DNA of 64,000 bases, from positions 303,813 to 367,812 of the forward strand of contig RQTK01000443.1 of NCBI GenBank assembly GCA_003991915.1. The letters run 5' to 3'. Within the stretch, counting starts at the first letter, position 1; every line of letters starts with the position of its first letter. Below are positions 23,790-37,211 of the stretch, piece by piece. Source of the stretch: Elysia chlorotica. Taxonomy: Eukaryota > Mollusca > Gastropoda > Plakobranchidae. The notes beneath the pieces were generated by a model, which ran no database searches, was not told the origin of the DNA, and saw nothing but the letters and a program-made list of their open reading frames with translations. A program made the translations under genes and the position numbers.

Positions 23790-25700
23790 GAAAGGAGAAT
23801 GGTTTCACTTTAATTTTTATCTTTAAAAAATGGATTAACGTCCTAGTGACTTTAAAAAATCCCAGTTCTTTTGAAACCGATCTCATCCATCCGGATTTAA
23901 CCAAGTTGCGACATCTGGTCCTTTGATGAATCGTTTATAAGTGGATGAGGTTCCATAATGCTGAGTCTTAACATGTCATTCACTCCACCACCAAAAGGTT
24001 CAGTGGAGAATCATATCTCATGCAAATCAAAGAAGCAGACTGTGATGTCTGTAGCATGCTCTATTTCTTGGCAACAATCTACATTTTTTGAAGATCGATC
24101 GTGGATCAGCAGGACGATTCACTACAAATGAACGACTAATTTTTAAATTTTAACTTAATAATGGATCGATTTTTGAAATCATGTAGATTTATTTAATAGG
24201 CTACTTGAACTAAACCAACCCCCCGTAAATTTGATGCAATACGGATATGCAACTTTTTTCATTGCTTAATTTCATCTGAGCGTGTATGCGTTCAATGAAA
24301 TTAGTGGTTTCAACTGTGAGTCAAAGGCAGATTGATATTATCATTTAAAATGGACCAATACACTGTTAGTTGTTTTATAGGCCATGAACTTAGGCTTAAT
24401 TTTATTTTCTGAATTTACAAGCATTCTGACTAAAATAATGTTGCAGTGTGCGCGGTAAAATTTGCGCGCTTAGAAAATAATTATTATTTATTTTGCGCGA
24501 ACCGAACTTTTGATTTGTTTGTTGTTGCAGGAAGGTATCTGCTTCTTATTTTTGAACTTACATTTTTTTAAATTAATTCCTAGTTTTTGGTTTTTATCAT
24601 AATCAACGTGCCCATGCAAATCTACAGTCAAAACACCACCTACCTGTGTATTTTCGTAGCTTTATTTTGTGCGGTTTGAGATATTATACCAAGAAATACC
24701 AAAAGACTTAACTTTTCTCCTTTGTTTTACGATTTCTGGATTTCCCAATAGTTCCTATAAATACAAATAAAATGTCAACTGCAAAAGAAACTTTTTTTTT
24801 TACCATTTTTCTTTGTAAGCGACACTGGGTCGCCTTTATTGTGCTATTTACAGATGCCGCGTCTGCCCTAAATAGTGGTGTTTTACTGGCATCTTTCCAT
24901 TTTTTACCTGGGTCTATTTTCGTATGCACTTCAAGATTTCTCCAGAGACACTATCACAGCTATGTTTAGGGTCTCTGATTAGTCGTCTGAGGTGGGCGAA
25001 AATTAGGACAAGAGAAAAGCACAAAAAAGTGGATTTCGAGTAGATAAGGATTTGGCGAGATGCTAGATTTAGTCTGGATTTTAGATAAAGCATAGTTCTA
25101 GATTAAATCTTTGGAATCTTTTATGTTTATTTAACAGTTGAATGTAGATGGACATCTCGATTGGAAATTTCAATGTATTATAAAAGGCATTTTTTGGAAT
25201 TGTATGGTCAAATATGCATAAATGTCTAAAAGTAAAGCACCTAATAATATTTACATTCTCTTGGTTTCAATGGCTTGAAGTTAATTTCATTCGACATAAA
25301 AACGAAGTCACATACCATGCTAAGCTTTAGCAACAGTGGTGAACGGCGCCTTTGTCTCGTCGCGCAAGAGTATTGTCAGACAGATGTCAGATTATCTACA
25401 CAATGACGCAGGGTGATGACACCAAAGACTATAATTATTTCACTCTTTCTGGTCACACCACGTTTGCGCAATGCGTGCTAGATCAGATACAGGCCAGAGC
25501 TACAGAGCCACACTATTTTGAACATAAAATGACAAGTCAGACCTGTTAGTTACAGAAGCTAGAGACTGTAAGGCACCGTTCTCAGGGCGTTCTGTTGAGC
25601 TATTTCGCACTAAGCTTAGTGCGTCTCGCGCTAGTCCACCTTCAAGTCAGAAAAGAGCCTTACTGCGGTATTCGCTATAATTAATTTTCGTATAAGTCTT
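23790..25700. other. AT-rich stretch, no gene seen
   Basis: No recognisable gene. A perfect 16-base palindrome GCACTAAGCTTAGTGC lies at 25607-25622. The interval 25340-25630 is less AT-rich and holds a 65-codon frame with no recognised relative, possibly an old element fragment. Confidence 0.45.
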
Positions 25701-25717
25701 TACCGCATGACTATTGT

Positions 25718-26529
<812 letters not shown>

Positions 26530-27740
26530 TACTTTTTATATAATGTAATATACACAAACATAAAGGGCATTTATAGTTATTTAACAACTACTTAATGTGT
26601 TCTAAAATCAATGCAATGTTTTTCTAGAGACATATCAAAGCGCATGTATTGATAAAAATCCAAACGCTAGGTTACAGCTGTTGCTACAATTCAACAATTA
26701 ATCTCCTTTGGCCAATTCTAATCAAAGAGGTTATATTGCATGCTTAGTTACGTGACTAAAGGCTCATCCTAGTTCATCGATTATGCTAAGGAAAAAAATA
26801 TTAGAAAATAGGAAAAACAAACAAAAAATAAGCAAAACAAACAACAAAAGAGGTCATCTAAATGTTATTAAGGCTATTTTGTGTTTGTGTGTTTAAGAAA
26901 TCGGTCTCCGGTGAGTAATTGTGCGTTTATGGGTATAGTTTAATAACTGTTTATTTAAAATGCTTAAACATTCAAGCTAGTTTTTTATTCAGAAATAACA
27001 GGCACAGTCAGAGCCAGAGGTAGAGACAAAACTTACTATAACAGTTTTAAGTGGTGTATATAATTTAGCCGTAACACCATTGTGCTGCTCCTATTTTGAA
27101 AAATAATTTTGTTTATTTGAGACTTTTTGAATATTAATAACCCATACTATTGTCCACACATAATATTTGTTTACATTGATTATGGACTAAAAACTATCAA
27201 TCCGTCCTAACTTTGCTGAAGATTGGTTAGAAATAAATCATGGACACCTTTGTTATGCACAATAATATTCTTCTTTAAATCGGTGATATTTAGGAAGCCT
27301 TGAACATAAATCAAAATATCATTATTCTTAACATGTTTCCATGTATACCTTAAAAAGGAGTTGAAAAAACCGACTGGGTCAAGGAATGGATAATCTCTTC
27401 TTATAGGATTTTGGCGGAAAAGAAAAACAACTTAACAATTGGGGCAAAAATATATCTATTTCTAACCCGCTCAGCAAATCTATACTCCCAAGATTAGTGT
27501 TTTATGCGTTTTGCAAAAGGAAAGGACAGTTTGGGTTAAATAAAAATCGATAACGAAACTTCCCCACAGGAAACCTTTCTCTGGGCAAGAAAAGCACATT
27601 GCATGTTCCGATTGATCGGAGAAAGCAGAGCTATCTCTTAGTTTAGCGTACTCTCGTTTTTAAGAAATTCCCATATGGCGACGGGACACCAGAGCGGGAA
27701 ATCCCGAACATGGCTGATCGCATATTATTGAAAACGATCC
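26530..27740. other. AT-rich stretch, no gene seen
   Basis: No coding, RNA or transposon signature was recognised. Confidence 0.5.
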
Positions 27741-27745
27741 AACCA

Positions 27746-27813
27746 GTAGGGCATGGATCGAACCCCGACTTTTTGTGTCAGATAATGATTCTCTAACCTT
27801 ATGGCTATCCCGC
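27746..27813 (-). mobile_element. tRNA-derived SINE head
   Basis: The minus strand reads GCGGGATAGCC..AAGGTTAGAG (A-box like) and, about 25 bases on, GGGGTTCGATCC (B-box like). The anticodon arm cannot be folded convincingly and the acceptor ends do not pair, so it is best read as the head of a tRNA-derived SINE. The body on the minus strand (below 27746) is not matched elsewhere in the window. Confidence 0.55.
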
Positions 27814-27819
27814 TACTTT

Positions 27820-29110
27820 TCTTCCCCAGTCCTTGGGCGAGTTCGTTTTTGAATGATGAAAGGCATGGATAGTGATGTTGCAGACAATATCCCATGGATT
27901 TATATTAATGAATTTGATGGCCAGTCAAACGGACTTAACTTTTGGTCTTGCTCAAGTTTTAAAACGTTTACATAATACCTGCTTACAATAATAATGGAAT
28001 TGTATAAATTTGCAACGTAACTTTAGAAGTAAAAAATGTACTAAAAATGTCTTACTTCATAAGAACACGTATGTACTAAATCTGTTACAAAGAACTGTTA
28101 ATTTTTTTTATTTCTATCAAATAAAATGCACGGTTTACGTAAAGTTTTATTGAATATTCTGATTAGGCCTGGGCTTGTGGTCATAAGAATTACTAAGTTG
28201 CATGATTTCTGTGATTCAAAATACGTTTATACCAAAAGACATAATTTGATTTAAAAGTATCGTATTAATGAAGATTTCTAAGATTGGATTAAATTGAACC
28301 AGAATGAGCACACCCAACTGGTAGGTCGTTTTTTTCGAGGGAGATGGGCGTTTGAGAGGATTAAGTGACAAATAAGTTTCGAGATTTGCCACAAAGGTGC
28401 ATGCATGTTTTGTCTAGCGTATGTATGTATCTTAACTTCCATTTACATTGCTTAGTAACATTCAAGCAATCAGTTAATTCAAGTGCATATATAAATATTA
28501 AAATATCTCTTGTCACAGATGCTGTGAAATCCATTTCCAACTCCAATCAAAATGTAATCTCAAACTGGTCGTTTTACTTGAGAGAAGACGGTGAATGAGA
28601 GCCGCACTAACGCAAACGTAACATAAAATGTCTACCTGAGATGAACCGGACAAATCGAGCTGCCAATACTGCGGCAAAACTTGGACAGCTGAATTTAAAG
28701 TCTTTATTTGAGTCTGTATGGAATTATTTGTTTACTGAGGAATAATTTACGCGTATTACTTTTGCGTTTTCATAAATCTTACAACTGTAACACAATTTTT
28801 TATATTTTTTACCTTTTGATTTTTAATTTTTAATGAATAATTCACCGATAAATTATTTATTGCAAAAGAAGTTATAAATTGCTTCACCTAGTCCATGTAT
28901 AACGCAAAAATCTAAATATCATGAATCTAATAAAATTATACATAGCAAAAATATTAACCAATGGGGCTCCGAACAGTTTCTGCTGCTTGTCTAATTTAGA
29001 ATGTAACTCTCCATCTTGCATTTCGTAAACCTTTTTTTTTCTTCTGAGTCGTGAACTTTTAAGAAGAGAGCGTGGGTGGAAAGTTCCAAGTGGTGAATCA
29101 GAGTTAACAA
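27820..29110. other. AT-rich stretch, no gene seen
   Basis: A pair of overlapping opposite-strand frames at about 28360-28600 shows no protein-like features. Nothing else was recognised. Confidence 0.5.
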
Positions 29111-29125
29111 CTGTGTAATAAAGAG

Positions 29126-29410
29126 TTGGTGAGTGGGACTAGCCTCGCTGCTGGCCTTGGAAGACTGGAGTACTTTTTATTGAGCCAATGCCCCGTGAGA
29201 TCTAATCCGGCTAGAGTGAGAATGGTCACACTAACAAGCCAAAATGGCGACACTAAGGTGACAAAATTGTCGGAACGTCAATTTAAGGCGGTGGCTTGGA
29301 TCAAGCGAGACATGAATGGTTTTTTTAGCTCAGAGGAGTCAGAAGTTTCAGAAGAGCCATCGCGTGTTCTGGTCAAAGCTTGGAATAATCGAAGTAGGGA
29401 AACAGAATAA
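29126..29410 (+). CDS. Unrecognised 94-codon reading frame, possible element remnant
   Basis: The frame lies in a locally GC-richer patch and encodes a mixed-composition protein, unlike the AT-driven frames around it. It has a C-terminal acidic/serine stretch (FFSSEESEVSEEPS). No signal peptide, membrane segment or known domain is seen. A second ATG lies inside it (29222), and an untranslated-leader-like stretch precedes it. It could be a gag-like remnant of an LTR element or simply a chance frame. Nothing in the neighbourhood supports a gene. Confidence 0.2.
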   Translation: MVSGTSLAAGLGRLEYFLLSQCPVRSNPARVRMVTLTSQNGDTKVTKLSERQFKAVAWIKRDMNGFFSSEESEVSEEPSRVLVKAWNNRSRETE

Positions 29411-31285
29411 GTTCCTGATTATTTGTTCTAAGTAAGACAAAGTATGTTTTAAGCTTGACATAGCTTAGGTGGCAATTTGTGTCTTCGTAGGCGTGATGTT
29501 TTCAGAGCTCTCCTTATTTATATAAGGGTAAAGTTTTGTGCAAGAAATAAGAGAATGCCATTAAAAAAATACAGACAAAACACAAAATACATATTAAGTG
29601 CATTGATTTTAACTGACCTTCAGATTTATTGGACTTGCTACTGGGCTTTAACTATAAGGCAAATAATAGAATATTATAATTATAACTTAGTTTCTATTTG
29701 TTGCTGATGTTTTTGTTTCTTAAAACTGTTCACAAATCTATTGAAAAAGCAATGAATAATTATTTGCGCTGAATGACGCCATGATTTTTTGTATGTATAA
29801 TATTTTACAAACCAGTTTACTTCAAACAAAAATGTTTTTTAAAGAAAGATGAGCTGATTATAGATTCTTTGGTAGTTTGATAAAAACAAGTTAATTTGAG
29901 TGAGAGAGAGAGCAAGAGAGATACTACAATTAAGAAGCCAAAATTGCGCTTTGTAAACGGAAATCACTATAAATTAGCAAGCAGCACGCCAATTCCCTTT
30001 TAATAGGGCAAACTGATAGCTGCGATACCCCTTCCAATAATAACGTCAAGTATCACCTTTTCAAACTTAACCCCATCAGAGCAGCGAAACAGCAAGTCAA
30101 CACAATCTGCCTTAGGCAGATAATTTGTGGCTTCAAATTCAACGCCCTACTATAACCGGTTATCGGTTTTCGTTTTGAAAACGACTTTTTGTTTGGCAGG
30201 CAGTTAAAGGTACATTTAATAAAAAACGATTGTGTAAATTACAGGGCAAACATTTTCACCGCTTTTCTCTGCAACGTATCTTGGTAATAGACGTGTATCT
30301 ATTCAATAACATATTGTTTGCTCACATACTGTCAATTTTTGAACATTAACCCCATAATAATGGCTTTGTGAATTATGAATCGTGATTTGTTTCATATCTA
30401 TCTTTTTTAAAATGATATTCAGAGATAGCAATTATGACGATATTGTTTTTTACACAAATTTCTTACAAATTAGATGTAGGTTATCATTGTTTTTGTTTTT
30501 TAAATATAGATAGCACAATAGATGCAAGGAAGGTATCGATTGTGCTATCGGAAATTAAAATCTCAGAAGATTACATAAAGCAACGTGAAAACTTGTAATC
30601 ATCTCGACAGATATAACATTATGAAAATGTATCACGGCGATAATTTGAAATGTTATAAACATGAAATATAAAAAAGATTGTTATTTTGAAGATAAAAATG
30701 TATTGAAAAAGCCCTATGGTATTTTCAAAGCGTTACTTAGGAATGATCACTTTTTGGAAAAACTAAATCAAAAGACAAAACAGACAACATTTTCAATGAT
30801 TAACTCAGACATCTTTTACAGTTATACAATATATTTCGCGATTTCACAGGGTGGTATTTTCAACAACTTGATGCTTAGTTAATTCTATTTACATTGTTGA
30901 GTTTTTTTGTTTTGTTTCATACAAAACCAATCTTGATTCTGTGATTCTATAAGGCGATAAATATAGAGTTTTATTTATTCACTACGAATCACATTTCACA
31001 ACAGCTTTATCATCACGGTGGAAATGCGTTAATTAAGGGTAATAATTTCATGACGGATTCTGTGCCATGGAGATCATTGTTTTGTGCTATTGACATGGCG
31101 GCACTTGTTGGTATTTATGATTATGGTATATATAAAAATGATGATGTGTCTCATAAAAACAAAACTGACTATTATATTTACAATAGCATTATAAACAACA
31201 AAATGGATTGCTATCATTTACAGTTCTAGATATTTAATACCTGACACAATATCCAATTATATCACAAACATGATACCTGAAGAAC
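29411..31285. other. AT-rich intergenic DNA downstream of the receptor gene
   Basis: Reading frames are short and lysine/asparagine/isoleucine-rich. No repeat or RNA gene was recognised. Confidence 0.5.
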
Positions 31286-31290
31286 CCCTG

Positions 31291-31296
31291 TTTATT
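31291..31296 (-). promoter_or_regulatory. Candidate polyadenylation signal AATAAA for the receptor gene
   Basis: On the minus strand AATAAA lies about 90 bases past the stop codon of the receptor exon. This spacing is reasonable for a short 3' untranslated region. AT-rich DNA makes chance hexamers common, so it is a candidate only. Confidence 0.4.
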
Positions 31297-31385
31297 TCTT
31301 TTATAACAATGATGTATAATTAATTTTACACACGGTAACAAATATTGCTCGTGGTAGCAGTTAAGCATAATGAACGAGGAACGAG

Positions 31386-32290
31386 CTATGTATGGAGTCG
31401 GCGTAGCTGATATCTTTCCTCTGCACACCGTGAGCACTTGTGTTTCTTCTCACAGATGACCAACATGTTGGTGAAGTGAGCACGAAACTTTCTGGCGCTA
31501 ACAAAGTACAAATAGAAGTTGAACGCATGGTTCGAGTCTGACAAAACGTAGGATATCTGCTGAGCCAAATACTTCCAGGCGTAACTTGTGGTGCCAATCT
31601 GGGCCTCCCAATAGGTGTCTACAATCAGGAACAGGCAGATGGGGAAGTGGAGTAGGATGAACATGAAGGTTGCCGTAAATAACATGATCATGATCTGCTT
31701 CTGTATCGGCACGTCTGAGCTTCGCCGGCCTACCATGAAGTTGTGCACGCTGCGGAAGGAGTTCCTCAGGCGGAACGAGATGCGTATCTCCCGCGCCACC
31801 AGAAAGTTGCACACAGCCAGAATGGTAAACGGAACGAAGAAGTATATACTGGTGGAGATCCAGTGAATGATCTGGAGCAGCGGCGTGCTTTTAACGTGGC
31901 ACCAGCCTATATCACTGTTGTACTCGGACGCCCATAGGATCGGCATGTTCAGCAGGCAGATGAGGATGGCCACAACGGTCACTATACAAGCCGTCTTCCG
32001 ACTCGAGAGACAAGACTGGAAATGAATCCTGAACGGGTATCGGACCGCAACCAGACGCTCCACGGCCATCAGGACCAGGACCCAGTTGCAGTAGGAGATG
32101 AGCACTACGCCGGAGTACTGGAGGGTGCGGCACCCCGCGCTGCCCAGCGGGACCTTGTGGAGCAGCAACTGGTAGAACAGGATCTTCACAATGATGGCCA
32201 GGTTGTCAGAGATGGCCAGCAGCGCCACATACATGACGAAGGATCCGAAGTGGCGCATGCGAGAGATCGTTATCATCGTGGCAAGATTTC
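31386..32290 (-). CDS. Class A G-protein-coupled receptor, exon 2 (transmembrane core and C-tail)
   Basis: The exon begins after an acceptor TTCCTCTTCCTCCTCAG and ends at a TAG stop at 31386-31388. It supplies residues 111-411 of the spliced receptor. Landmarks are GN (N112) in helix 1, LAISD (D139) in helix 2, C164 before helix 3, ERL at 188-190 in place of DRY, C241 in loop 2 for the usual disulphide, P264 in helix 5, LHFP (P327) in helix 6 and NFYLY at 368-372 in helix 7 where NPxxY is usual. Helix 8 has SARKFR. The short tail has cysteines (C390, C396, C399) that could be palmitoylated. The expected helix-4 tryptophan is absent. The NHAxNFYLY and ARKFR pattern is common in invertebrate FMRFamide-receptor/GPR139-like peptide receptors. 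The ligand cannot be told. An upstream ATG in the same frame (32339) lies in the intron and is not the start. Confidence 0.93.
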
Positions 32291-32871
32291 CTGAGGAGGA
32301 AGAGGAAATAAAGATGTGATAATGGAGGCTGTTTAACAACGATTTTTTTTATCAAACCATTCTGTTATACGCTGGATACCAGCTTTCACGTATTTCATAA
32401 CGATTGCAAAGTACATGTAGTCTCCTGCAAAACTGCAATCGTATTTTATTTAGATTCTTTAAAGTAGGTAAAGTAATAAATACATAGGAACTGAACGTTT
32501 GTTCTAAGACAAAAGAGAAAAATTAATGTATGTCTTATTTTTGTGTGGACAACCAAAAGCTTAAGTACTCGTTAGCGCATTAATAGGGAGAAGACGGCAT
32601 ATCTTTGTCGGCGGCCAAATATACCATCTACATTAAATTTTATTCTATACTTGTTTCACTAAAACAAAAATGTTAAATGCACCTTTTTTGTTCACACTAA
32701 GTGTGACGAACTTTTTATATTTTGGTTCCAAAGTTACTATCTATATTAAATTTGTTTGCATCTCTATATTGTAGAGTTATTTTTGTGGGACGTGTGGTTG
32801 ATGATATTCCAACTTCTCCTTTTTTTTTTTAATTGAATTTTTGGAAGAAGTTGGGTTAAAATGAACAAACC

Positions 32872-32902
32872 TGACGTAGCTTACGTCTCGTCGTAAGCAT
32901 TC
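32872..32902. repeat. Inverted-repeat element R3, fragment
   Basis: The block GTAGCTTACGTCTCGTCGTA matches the GTAGCTTAC..CTCGTCGTAAGC core of the element at 51801-51898 and of 60181-60229. Only the core is visible here. Confidence 0.5.
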
Positions 32903-34005
32903 TTATATTGTTCCTACAAGACACAAGCTATGTCTAGTTTGTGCATGCTACCCTAAGTGTATTTTTTCAAGAAAATTTGAGAGGCAAAGCTGCCCCAAAA
33001 GGTGTCAGTAGATCTCGAGCAGAATTTGGATATTAGGTGCCATTTTGCAGAAAAAAAGAAGTTGAACATTTTTTCAAAAGGCGAAAATATCCAAACAGGC
33101 CATCTCACTGTAAAACTAAAGCAAAAAAAGTGAGTTGGGAGAAGACAGGAATATGTTGAAAATTAAGGCCAATTTATAAATCAAACCCAAATGTACTGAA
33201 AGGTTATAAAGTTAGGGGCATTAATCGGTATAAAAATATATGCTACTACGTGCGCTTCAAAGAAAGCGCTTTTTTGTGGAAAATTAATGTTACTTTGAAT
33301 TTGATCATTATGGGCTGTCATAGATATGAATTTAAAAAATCTCGTATAAAGAAACGAGATATTTTTAAGACCTCAGATTTAAAGAAATTAGTTTGTGAAA
33401 CTTCCACGGAGATCCACACCGTTTTAGAGAAGTCAATGGAAGAACTAGTCAAATTCCAGCTGTATTTGAGCCAAAAGAAAGACGAAAATTAATAAATAGT
33501 GTTGCTATTGATTATACAAATTGTACACCGACGAATATTAGAGAGACAATAGAGACTCTTAGCAATTTTGTACAGAGAAAATCATTGTTTAATAGATATT
33601 TCTACTTATTTTTACAGAGCATGGTGGTTACGTTTTTTTTAAAGGAAGAAAAGAAGAAAAGGTAGGGAAAGAGGACAGATAGGTATTGAAGAAAGAGAGA
33701 GAGAGTAATGTCTAAATAGACGTTCGTCTTTTCTTTTTTGCACTGAAACGTGTACCTTGTCTATTATTTCATAAATAACTTAAAAAAATTCGCCAAAACA
33801 GAAAAAGGCGCATGAAGCAACAACAAAGCACAAAACATAAAAAAATAAAACAACATTGGAACCCATTTAGTAAAGGATCACTCTGTAGGCTAAGCGGGAT
33901 AGAACACCTTGGAAAGTGGCAACCACATCCTACGGGTTGTCCAGCTTATCTAGTTTAATTATTATGGTTCTTCGTCTTTGCTTCTGTACAGGGAGGGGGG
34001 GGGGG

Positions 34006-34170
34006 GAGGGAGATAGCGCACGTGGTAGAGCGATGGTTTCCCAATCGGAATGTACCTGGTTCAAAAGCCATCATCGATCAAAACTTATTTGTCCGCTTCC
34101 GTCCCCCCACTGGTTTGTGATCGGTGTCAGGATGATGTGTAATCATGTAATCCCCGCACTGTCGTAAAAT
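34006..34170 (+). mobile_element. tRNA-derived SINE, family B-like, in the receptor intron
   Basis: After a G-run, the sequence GATAGCGCACGTGGTAGAGC (A-box like), then GGTTTCCCAATCGGAATG, then CTGGTTCAAAAGCC (B-box like) gives a tRNA-like head similar to that at 2.64 kb. The following 100 bases are probably body. It is in the opposite orientation to the receptor gene. The B box has drifted from GGTTCGAATCC, so it is an old copy. Confidence 0.65.
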
Positions 34171-35417
34171 TATTGTCCAATGTTGGACAGTTAGCAACAA
34201 AGCAAACACACAAGTTTGTGTATGGCAGCGCAATACCCTGGGCAACGGCTCTTGTCTGGGCGGTGGAACTGTGTACGTGTAGGTAAATTTGGCCTTTTTT
34301 TTGGAATGTTTCTACTGAACACACACTCATCCCTCCACGATGTAGGCGGAAGCACAATACTAATTAATTTTGTCAACGGCTTCAGTGGTACTGTGAAAGG
34401 TGGACCAGTCTTGCGTGAGTCTAAGGCCGCACCAAAGACGTTATGGTAAGCGTTCAGATTCATCCGAAAAATAATGGAAGCCTACCGTACGTTTTATTGC
34501 CACTAATTCTCACCATGATGAAGACCAGAAAGGAGCGAGAGTACGACTCCGCTGACACCCCCCATGACTGCAAGAGCCAATTATAGTACTCGGGAGGGGA
34601 CTCTGGGGATAACGAAGTCAACTCAAACACTTTAAGGAAGATGGCCTTCGACAAAGATGTGCAGAACTGTTATGTTCAGATTCCCTACAAGAGAAGCAGC
34701 AAAAGAACTATAGAAACGTGCGCTGTACGGAAGAACATAAACAACTACACCCAATGACAAGAGATTTAGTTAGCCATGGTTTAGTATTACTGGTGTATTC
34801 GAAATTAGAGGGCACCTAATGCTGGTGGAGATCCTTTAAAAGCGACACTTTTTTAAGATTATGTTCCTAACTTGCATGACAGAAGAGAATACAGACCGCA
34901 TTTTTATAATAAAGTGCAAGCAGTCAAATATTCTGTAAAACATGTAATCTCACCATCATAATGGACGATTTTTATGTCAAAGCGGACGACGACCCGAGGC
35001 TCGGGAGTAAAAATGTCATCGAAGAACATTTAAGTTTTTAAATTAGTTAGGGTTGTAGTAGTATTTAGATTTTTGTCCTACACCTTCAGTCGTTAGATTA
35101 GGAAAAGTTTTCTGTCTCTAACATTACGTAATTCGTCACGATTTTAGTCATGTAAAGCCATAACATACAGATGAAAAACAAATACATGCCAGCAGGACGA
35201 ATTTTTTTAGTATGGATAGGACTAAGAGAAAATAAGAAAATGATATCAATCGCTCAGGGGTTTGAGGCTTGTAGTTATGGAAAGAGACGCTTCATTAACG
35301 TCGATTGGCTTAAGGGACAGTTCAACTCGCGTTTACCTTTTGGGCGACGTATTCGGTCCTATCAGAACATCTGTCCAAATTCTACTTTCTGTGGTGTGGA
35401 CTGTCATAACGTTACAT

Positions 35418-36245
35418 AGCAGAGGGTTAGACACTTCGTATAAGGGACGCAAAAAATCAATGTGGCTCTAGAGACTTCTTAGAGGGGCACGTTTCAAGGA
35501 CAAAAAAAGACGACAGTATGCTCAGGAACTAAATCTACCAAGACTTTATTAGGCGTCATCAAGAAAAGGAAAGTATCGTTTTTTGGCTAACTTGCAGTAG
35601 AAAATGCACGCTAATGACAGATGTCATATAGGGACTGATCGATAGCAGGAGGAGGAGCAAGGTTCCTAAAGTATGATACATGAATGCAATCAAGGGAGGG
35701 ACCAGTAAAAATAGAACAGTGGTAAGGCGAAAAGTAAGGAGATTCTTTGTACGTAAGTCAGTCGAGAAGCACACGCTTCCGCATATTACCATGCAAGTAA
35801 GTGCGTGAGTGGTAGTATATAACAAAGCAGAGGGTTAGACACTTCGTATAAGGGGTGAAAAAAAATCAATGTTGCTGAAACGTGGCTGTACAGACGTCTT
35901 ATAAGGGCATGTTAAAAGAAAATAAGAATATACCACAGTATGCCCAAAGATTTAAATGTACCAAGACTTCTTGTAAGTCCCATAAAAAAAAAGAAAATTA
36001 TTGTTTTTTGATTCGCTTGCAGTAGAAAATGCACGCTAATGACAGATGCCATACCGGTACATGGAAAGATATATAGCAGGAGAAGGAGAAAGGGTACTAT
36101 AGTAAGATACATGGACACAATCAAGGGAGGGACCAGTAAAGATAGTATAGCGGTTAGACAAGAAGCAAGGAGATCCTTAATTTGTACATAATTCACTGCC
36201 AGCAGGAAACGTTTCTGAAAATTACTATGCATAATAACGCGTGAT
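35418..36245. repeat. Diverged two-copy tandem duplication, unit about 408 bp
   Basis: Copy 1 starts at 35418 and copy 2 at 35826, both with AGCAGAGGGTTAGACACTTC. Shared landmarks continue in order: ACCAAGACTT, TTGCAGTAGAAAATGCACGC, TAATGACAGATG and TCAAGGGAGGGACCAGTAAA. The copies have many substitutions and several indels. On the minus strand both copies keep a similar open frame (35559-35825 and 35912-36232) with a shared LLVPPLI core and SVISVHFLLQ. No known domain was recognised. Confidence 0.85.
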
Positions 36246-37211
36246 TGGTAGTGTAATTATAACAATCAATACCTATTCACGTTTACTTGTAAGACAAAAA
36301 GATGTTTTTACTGAATCTGTTCAATTGTATTTTCTATCATTTCTGGGGTTAAAAAATTAATTTTTTTTTCATGGGATAATTTTTTGTAAATGGATGCACC
36401 TTAAAAGTAATATTTCGAAATGAGCTTAACATAGTCATGTTATCTCAATGAACCTATTTTTTATTTATAGAATACTTCCTTCAATCCTAGTAGAAGATTG
36501 CATCTACTTTTAAAACAAATTTATTTAGTGGGGTGGGATATATGAGAAAGGGGATAACCATTACTTTTTAATCTTTAAGAAAATGGTACAAATTTAAGTA
36601 ACAACCAAAATGTCAAACTGTCAACGTTTTTTCCTTCAAACGGTTAGTGTATGCTCTTGACATATAACAGTTCAAAACTTCACAAGCTCCACGATTTATA
36701 CGTAAAATTCCGATCTATTCCTCAATATTGTATCGTATTACAGCTTTTATCTTCTAACATTTATTTTCAAACTTTTGAAACTAATGGTGAATTTACATAA
36801 GATTTGGATGTTGTAGACTTCCCACTACAAAAGCAGCGACGTGTCGTGAGTTGAGTCTACTCTAGTTCTAGTGTTCACCGGATATTCTACGTTGACACCT
36901 CTGACCAACGCGCTTTTTGTTAGAGGGAAACTTGGCAGCGACAGTTTGTCTGATGAAGTTGGAGTTCTATCGATTGAACCTGTCTTAAAACTACCGATGA
37001 TAAACGAAAGATACGGCAACAGATAAACCAGCAAAAAAAAAGTAGAAGATTTCAGAACAAAGACAGACACAGAAAGAGAAGAAAATAACTATCACAAAAA
37101 ACTGAACGATTATTGGCCATTTAAACGGACACGAAACTTAGCTTTAGTGACAAAACAAATAGAGATTTAATCGTTGTTATAATAATGATGATGATAATAA
37201 AAAAAAAAAAA

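Noticed and set aside
31498..32294. Several open frames on both strands overlapping the receptor exon
   Set aside because: They are shadows of the GC-richer receptor coding sequence in other frames. Only the minus-strand frame ending at 31386 has the seven-helix pattern.
32290..32339. Extension of the receptor exon to the upstream in-frame ATG at 32339
   Set aside because: The added residues (HYHIFISSSSS) are intron and acceptor-tract translation. The splice to exon 1 restores the helix-1 motif exactly.
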